This document shows positions 63,726 through 64,000 of a stretch of DNA of 64,000 nucleotides, one piece after another. The stretch is taken from NCBI RefSeq assembly GCF_001038505.1, contig NZ_LDPY01000001.1:1984001-2048000 (forward strand), given 5' to 3'. The notes beneath the pieces are model-generated. The model saw nothing but the letters and a program-made list of their open reading frames with translations, was not told where the DNA came from and made no database searches. This DNA comes from Puniceibacterium sp. IMCC21224 (GTDB lineage: Bacteria > Pseudomonadota > Alphaproteobacteria > Rhodobacterales > Rhodobacteraceae). The number at the start of each line of letters is the position of its first letter. The first letter of the stretch is position 1. A program made the translations under genes and the position numbers.

Positions 63726-64000
63726 ATGGCTCAGATGGATTACACTCGCGCAGCGAAATACTGGCTACTTCAGGATTTCTGGGTCGGCATGAAACTGGGG
63801 CTTAAGTATTTCTTTGGTCCCAAGGCGACGCTGAACTATCCGCATGAAAAGGGGCCTCTTTCGCCCCGGTTCCGCGGTGAACACGCTTTGCGCCGCTATC
63901 CCAGTGGCGAAGAGCGCTGCATCGCGTGCAAACTCTGCGAAGCGGTCTGCCCGGCGCAGGCCATCACCATCGACGCCGAACCGCGCGATGATGGCAGCCG
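63726..64000 (+). CDS. nuoI: NADH-quinone oxidoreductase subunit I, N-terminal part
   Basis: The first 91 codons of NuoI, cut by the window edge. It has the first 4Fe-4S motif [33 protein letters not shown] and [17 protein letters not shown] are typical of the alphaproteobacterial form. It carries clusters N6a and N6b between NuoG and NuoB. Confidence 0.97.
   Translation, partial: MAQMDYTRAAKYWLLQDFWVGMKLGLKYFFGPKATLNYPHEKGPLSPRFRGEHALRRYPSGEERCIACKLCEAVCPAQAITIDAEPRDDGS

Overview
The window is a roughly 64 kb piece of a GC-rich alphaproteobacterial chromosome. The gene content points to Rhodobacteraceae, roseobacter group. The reasons are: a nuo (complex I) operon with small genes wedged between its subunits and a NuoE carrying a C-terminal helix-hairpin-helix extension; DUF5333, DUF5337, DUF4167 and DUF1499 proteins; a TRAP dicarboxylate-type transporter; a cytochrome b561-YceI protein; and M20 hydrolase paralogues. 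Genus and species cannot be fixed from sequence reading alone.

Layout. 1-5243: iron acquisition. This holds an Fe-siderophore ABC system running off the left edge, a flavin 2-hydroxy-acid oxidase with a strong palindromic operator, and exbB-exbD-exbD-tonB. 5503-9639: trigger factor, D-amino-acid dehydrogenase and the rpsF-rpsR-rplI ribosomal operon. 9909-12464: a small membrane protein, YceI, and a convergent b561-YceI fusion. 12632-14841: fabD-fabG-acpP, the fatty-acid core. 15125-17082: a ferric-iron binding protein (TTG start) and mazG. 17147-24890: two tandem M20 amidohydrolases, an agmatinase-family enzyme, DUF1499, prfA-prmC, DUF4167 and rsmA. 25113-26439: an IS3-family element beside a tRNA(CAU) gene cut in the anticodon arm. 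26579-30956: dsbB, a DedA/YqaA-like protein and a TRAP transporter. 31010-38587: tRNA-Leu(CAA) followed by a heavily decayed prophage with a broken integrase, an excisionase-like gene, tape-measure, tail-tip and tail-fibre pieces, and an IS5 remnant. 38588-51347: tyrS, anmK, moaA, a glmU-glmS-PNPOx-AlkD operon, a gph-like phosphatase, a DegT aminotransferase, isovaleryl-CoA dehydrogenase and GST. 51708-64000: nuoA-nuoI (right edge cuts nuoI) with about nine accessory genes between subunits.

How the genes work together. TonB-ExbBD energises outer-membrane uptake that would feed the adjacent ABC system. PrmC methylates the GGQ motif of RF1 encoded just upstream. FabD, FabG and AcpP form successive parts of type II fatty-acid synthesis. 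GlmS and GlmU make UDP-GlcNAc. The nuo cluster encodes the peripheral arm and the first membrane subunits of complex I.

Quality caveats. Two core nuo genes (nuoB and nuoG) are each off-frame by one missing G in a short G run, and repairing that base restores the family C-terminus exactly. Several prophage lesions also sit in homopolymers. Some of these frameshifts may be sequencing errors rather than biology. I did not find an obviously new defence or mobile system. The most interesting signals are the accessory genes inside the nuo operon with a duplicated HhH domain, a mobile tail-fibre module inserted in the tail-tip protein, and the b561-YceI fusion.
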